Source: Adineta steineri (Eukaryota > Rotifera > Eurotatoria > Adinetida > Adinetidae). From it: a stretch of DNA of 64,000 nucleotides. The position numbers and the translations under genes are program-made. The notes beneath the pieces were generated by a model, which was given only the letters and a program-made list of their open reading frames with translations, ran no database searches and was not told the DNA's origin. The stretch is taken from positions 4,747 through 68,746 of the forward strand of contig CAJNOI010000126.1 of assembly GCA_905250115.1 (NCBI GenBank), in the 5' to 3' direction. Shown here piece by piece: positions 61,221 to 64,000 of the stretch; position 1 is the first letter of the stretch, and every line of letters starts with the position of its first letter.

Positions 61221-62279
61221 TGAAATGATTTTTTGATCGAATGAAATAAATTCTATTTAAATGCGGAAAATATATTATCTAAAATATATATTAAACAAAA
61301 TTTTATTCAATTGATTGTATACATGATTTTTATTACAGCAGACATCGTTGACTTCAAAAGAGAAGTATTGTGGTACGTTTAGATTTTAACTAAAAACTAG
61401 TAAAAAAAAATATAAATACGAGGATATTTACATCGATATATATATATTGCAATATAGAATATAATAGGTACAGATTAGAATTGACGACACAAAAAATTTG
61501 CTAAAACTACTTTTAAAAAACAAAAGTGACACATTTATAAGCGTCTATTTTAAGTTAGATGGTAAGGTGATATATTTATTCCAACCTTAATGATAAACAA
61601 GAACTACATAGATAAGAATATTCATGACGAAATGACAAAGTACAAGTGTCATCAGAACTTTTAAGAAATTAATTTTGGATCAACTACGTATATCAAACAT
61701 TACTCAGGACTATAAATATAGAGTTATTTAAAGTAAAGTAAAAGTAAAATTATTTGTAACACACACATACAAATGAAGAAATTTAAAGAATGATAAATAA
61801 ATAGGAATAGATTATGTTTTCAGATGATCAAATATACAAGTTTTATCTTCTATGAGTTCAACCATTCCATGCTAGTCATCGTAAACTGGCCTTTGTTCAA
61901 TAGTATTGTTACTTTAAGTAAATTTCTAACATTTTCTTCATTAGTAATTAGAAAATGAATCTAAAATTTTCAATTTTTTTCATTCATCAATATGATTTTT
62001 ATGAAATCAATCCCTTCCATCCATCCGACTGATTATAACATTTATTGACTTAAAACTTCTTTCGATTTTACTAAGATAGACTATCAAACAATCATTCATC
62101 ATTTTAGTCAAGTAAAAATTATGTAAAATATAGAAAATGAGAAGCTGGGATTTATGCTACCAATTAAATATTTTATAGATGTCACTGATGACGTATGAGT
62201 CATCTATTCAAAACAATTATTTATTCTGTAATCTTATTCAAAGCTAAATACAGAAGCTAAATCAAAAAATACAAAGAAG
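61221..62279. other. intergenic, no gene seen
   Basis: A divergent 5' region between the four-helix protein and the disordered-protein gene, AT-rich. Confidence 0.5.
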
Positions 62280-62710
62280 ATGCCGCCAAAGAAAGATAAG
62301 CAAAGTTCTCCGGAATCACTAAATAATGTAATACAGCCGGATTCTGATCCCCTACATTCAAATACATCTACACCAATAAATCCTGTCGGTCCAAGTGAAA
62401 ATAAGGTAAATATCTTGTTCAATGACAAGAATGTTTTTCATTTACAAATAAGCTAACGTTCATTTAGGATAGTAGAACGGACCTACTTGAAAAATCACAT
62501 GATCCTGAATATACAAGTGAAAAAGGTGGAGAAAATCAAGAAGCAAAACATACATCTGGTGAAAAACGTATGTCAATTCAACTATTAGGTCTATCAGAAC
62601 CTACAGAAAATCCACATAAACCTGAACCACTATTACTTGTGTCTGGAGAAGATTCAAAACCTGGAAAAAAAGAAGAAGCAGAAGATGGATCCCGTCAAGA
62701 TATAGGACCA
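62280..62710 (+). CDS. disordered N-terminus of an unknown protein, cut by a gap
   Basis: Exons 62280-62405 and 62468-62710 read MPPKKDKQSSPESLNNVI and on into polar Ser/Pro/Glu/Lys sequence (KSHDPEYTSEKGGENQEAKH; MSIQLLGLSEPTENPHK). The frame is still open where the Ns begin at 62711. MPPKK starts are common in ciliary and cytoskeletal proteins, but this alone is weak. No domain is visible. The rest is lost in the gap, and the sequence after the gap (63144 on) looks non-coding. Confidence 0.6.
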
Positions 62711-63143
62711 NNNNNNNNNNNNNNNNNNNNNNNNNNNNNNNNNNNNNNNNNNNNNNNNNNNNNNNNNNNNNNNNNNNNNNNNNNNNNNNNNNNNNNNNNN
62801 NNNNNNNNNNNNNNNNNNNNNNNNNNNNNNNNNNNNNNNNNNNNNNNNNNNNNNNNNNNNNNNNNNNNNNNNNNNNNNNNNNNNNNNNNNNNNNNNNNNN
62901 NNNNNNNNNNNNNNNNNNNNNNNNNNNNNNNNNNNNNNNNNNNNNNNNNNNNNNNNNNNNNNNNNNNNNNNNNNNNNNNNNNNNNNNNNNNNNNNNNNNN
63001 NNNNNNNNNNNNNNNNNNNNNNNNNNNNNNNNNNNNNNNNNNNNNNNNNNNNNNNNNNNNNNNNNNNNNNNNNNNNNNNNNNNNNNNNNNNNNNNNNNNN
63101 NNNNNNNNNNNNNNNNNNNNNNNNNNNNNNNNNNNNNNNNNNN
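62711..63143. other. assembly gap (433 N)
   Basis: The Ns interrupt the gene starting at 62280. Open frames drawn through them have no meaning. Confidence 0.95.
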
Positions 63144-63545
63144 ATAAAATAAAATCAAATAAAAACATACATTTTAACCTTATTTGATTTGGTGTTGTAA
63201 GACAAGCGACGACGATAAGTTAATCGTTGGACCATTTTTCTAGATAGATTTTGTTTTTAAATGATCTTAAAAATAAATAAATATTTTTAGTATTCTTGTT
63301 TTTTTTCCATAGAAAGAACTTGCGACAAGTTTAATGAAAAGAATAAATAAACAGATAGATTCAATATATATTTTCATTGGTTAAGAATTAATAACGAATG
63401 AAAATAAGATGCGAATCATCGAACCTCGCTCAAAGTGCATTTGTATGTTAGTAGATCTTTATAAAGGATGTTACTTAGTAATCAGTATTCATGAATGGTA
63501 TTCATTATATTGAATGATATTATAGATTTGTTCTCTCTGTTTTTA
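63144..63545. other. spacer after gap, 5' flank of the TPGS1-like gene
   Basis: AT-rich, with no gene. It may include the 3' UTR of the interrupted gene. Confidence 0.4.
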
Positions 63546-64000
63546 ATGGCTACACGTTTTCAAGGAAAAACTGTACCTAGTGGTCGATTAACTCCATCAA
63601 ATTCAGCATCATCATCAACAATAACAAATTCAACTATATCATTATCATCTCCAACGATAATTGTTAGTGGGAATGGAGAAACTGATCAGATATATCTTGG
63701 TAAAATAGAATCATTTATTGTATTAGTAATGAAAATTCTATTTATTTAGAACGTATAAAAGCACGAGAAATTATTTCTGAAGCATTATTACAAGTAACTC
63801 GGAGTAAACCCGAGAATCCAATTGATTTTCTTTATAGTTAGTAAGTTATATGACAAAAATAGGGTTTCTTATTTTCATTAAATTGATCAATTTTAGTTTT
63901 GAAAGTCAATGCCAAACGGATCCGTATGAAAAAACATTAACTCGTTTACGTCTTGCTGATCCTAAACATCCATCTTTTAATTCTCTGATTGTTGAATTGT
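63546..64000 (+). CDS. tubulin polyglutamylase complex subunit 1-like, 5' part
   Basis: Exons 63546-63699, 63750-63840 and 63897 to the window end; the gene runs off the edge. An upstream in-frame ATG at 63495 exists, but MATRFQGKT at 63546 is the more natural start. After a Ser/Thr-rich leader comes a dimerisation/docking-type helix pair (REIISEALLQVTRSKPENPI then DFLYSYFES). Next is LTRLRLADPKHPSFNSLIVE. Both blocks resemble TPGS1, the subunit that holds the TTLL1 tubulin polyglutamylase complex used in cilia and neurons. The first block also matches the general RIIa/DPY-30 docking motif, so another ciliary RIIa protein is the alternative. Confidence 0.6.

Noticed and set aside
62601..63187. 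Frames crossing the 433-N gap
   Set aside because: They depend on unknown bases. Only the 62280-62710 part is kept.
1..64000. CRISPR arrays, bacterial operons, ribosome binding sites, rRNA or tRNA genes
   Set aside because: Spliceosomal introns and animal gene families throughout rule out a prokaryotic reading. No cloverleaf or B-box sequence that I could trust was found by eye.

Overview
This looks like a metazoan nuclear contig, most probably from a bdelloid rotifer (Rotaria/Adineta-like). This is inferred from strong AT richness, very short introns (mostly 44-66 nt), dense genes on both strands, and families typical of bdelloids: an LRR-repeat NLR-type gene, an ART-TPR protein, LDLa/EGF mosaic proteins and TIR genes. 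There are two assembly gaps (39041-39140 and 62711-63143). Exon structures were built by hand from GT/AG sites and reading-frame continuity. Nearly every multi-exon model closes to a whole number of codons.

Region 1 (1-12 kb, mixed accessory and core). It holds the 3' end of an LRR gene built from exact 141-bp intron+exon units, a broken O-methyltransferase, and a hypothetical basic protein. A D-glucuronyl C5-epimerase overlaps a convergent CAP-domain gene by 11 bp. A large LDLa/EGF mosaic gene carries two in-frame TGA codons and an abnormal 3' end.

Region 2 (12-23 kb, accessory). An intronless 516-aa orphan, a small four-helix membrane protein, an 815-aa ART-TPR protein and a 116-aa internally duplicated protein are separated by long spacers. 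The spacers carry a family of GGGTGTGGGTG/CACCCACACCC hairpins, and a 229-bp-arm inverted repeat lies at 22.1-22.7 kb.

Region 3 (23-36.5 kb). A CCDC15-like gene and a small acidic ORF are followed by two tandem paralogues with the order ARM-like, TIR, SAM-like, then a stomatin/MEC-2 gene. A TA-flanked 357-bp MITE sits in one intron of the second TIR gene only.

Region 4 (39-64 kb, mainly conserved single genes with AT-rich spacers). It contains a rhodopsin-like GPCR, a Pax-type gene with only the PAI half of the paired domain plus an S50 homeodomain, two unrecognised small genes (one with a Cys/His cluster), a short secreted protein, a GT10 fucosyltransferase, cystinosin, a four-helix membrane protein, a disordered N-terminus running into a gap, and the 5' part of a TPGS1-like tubulin polyglutamylase subunit.

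The genes do not form one pathway. The nearest thing to a system is the immune-like or NAD+-related set (LRR gene, ART-TPR protein, two TIR genes), but shared function is inference only.
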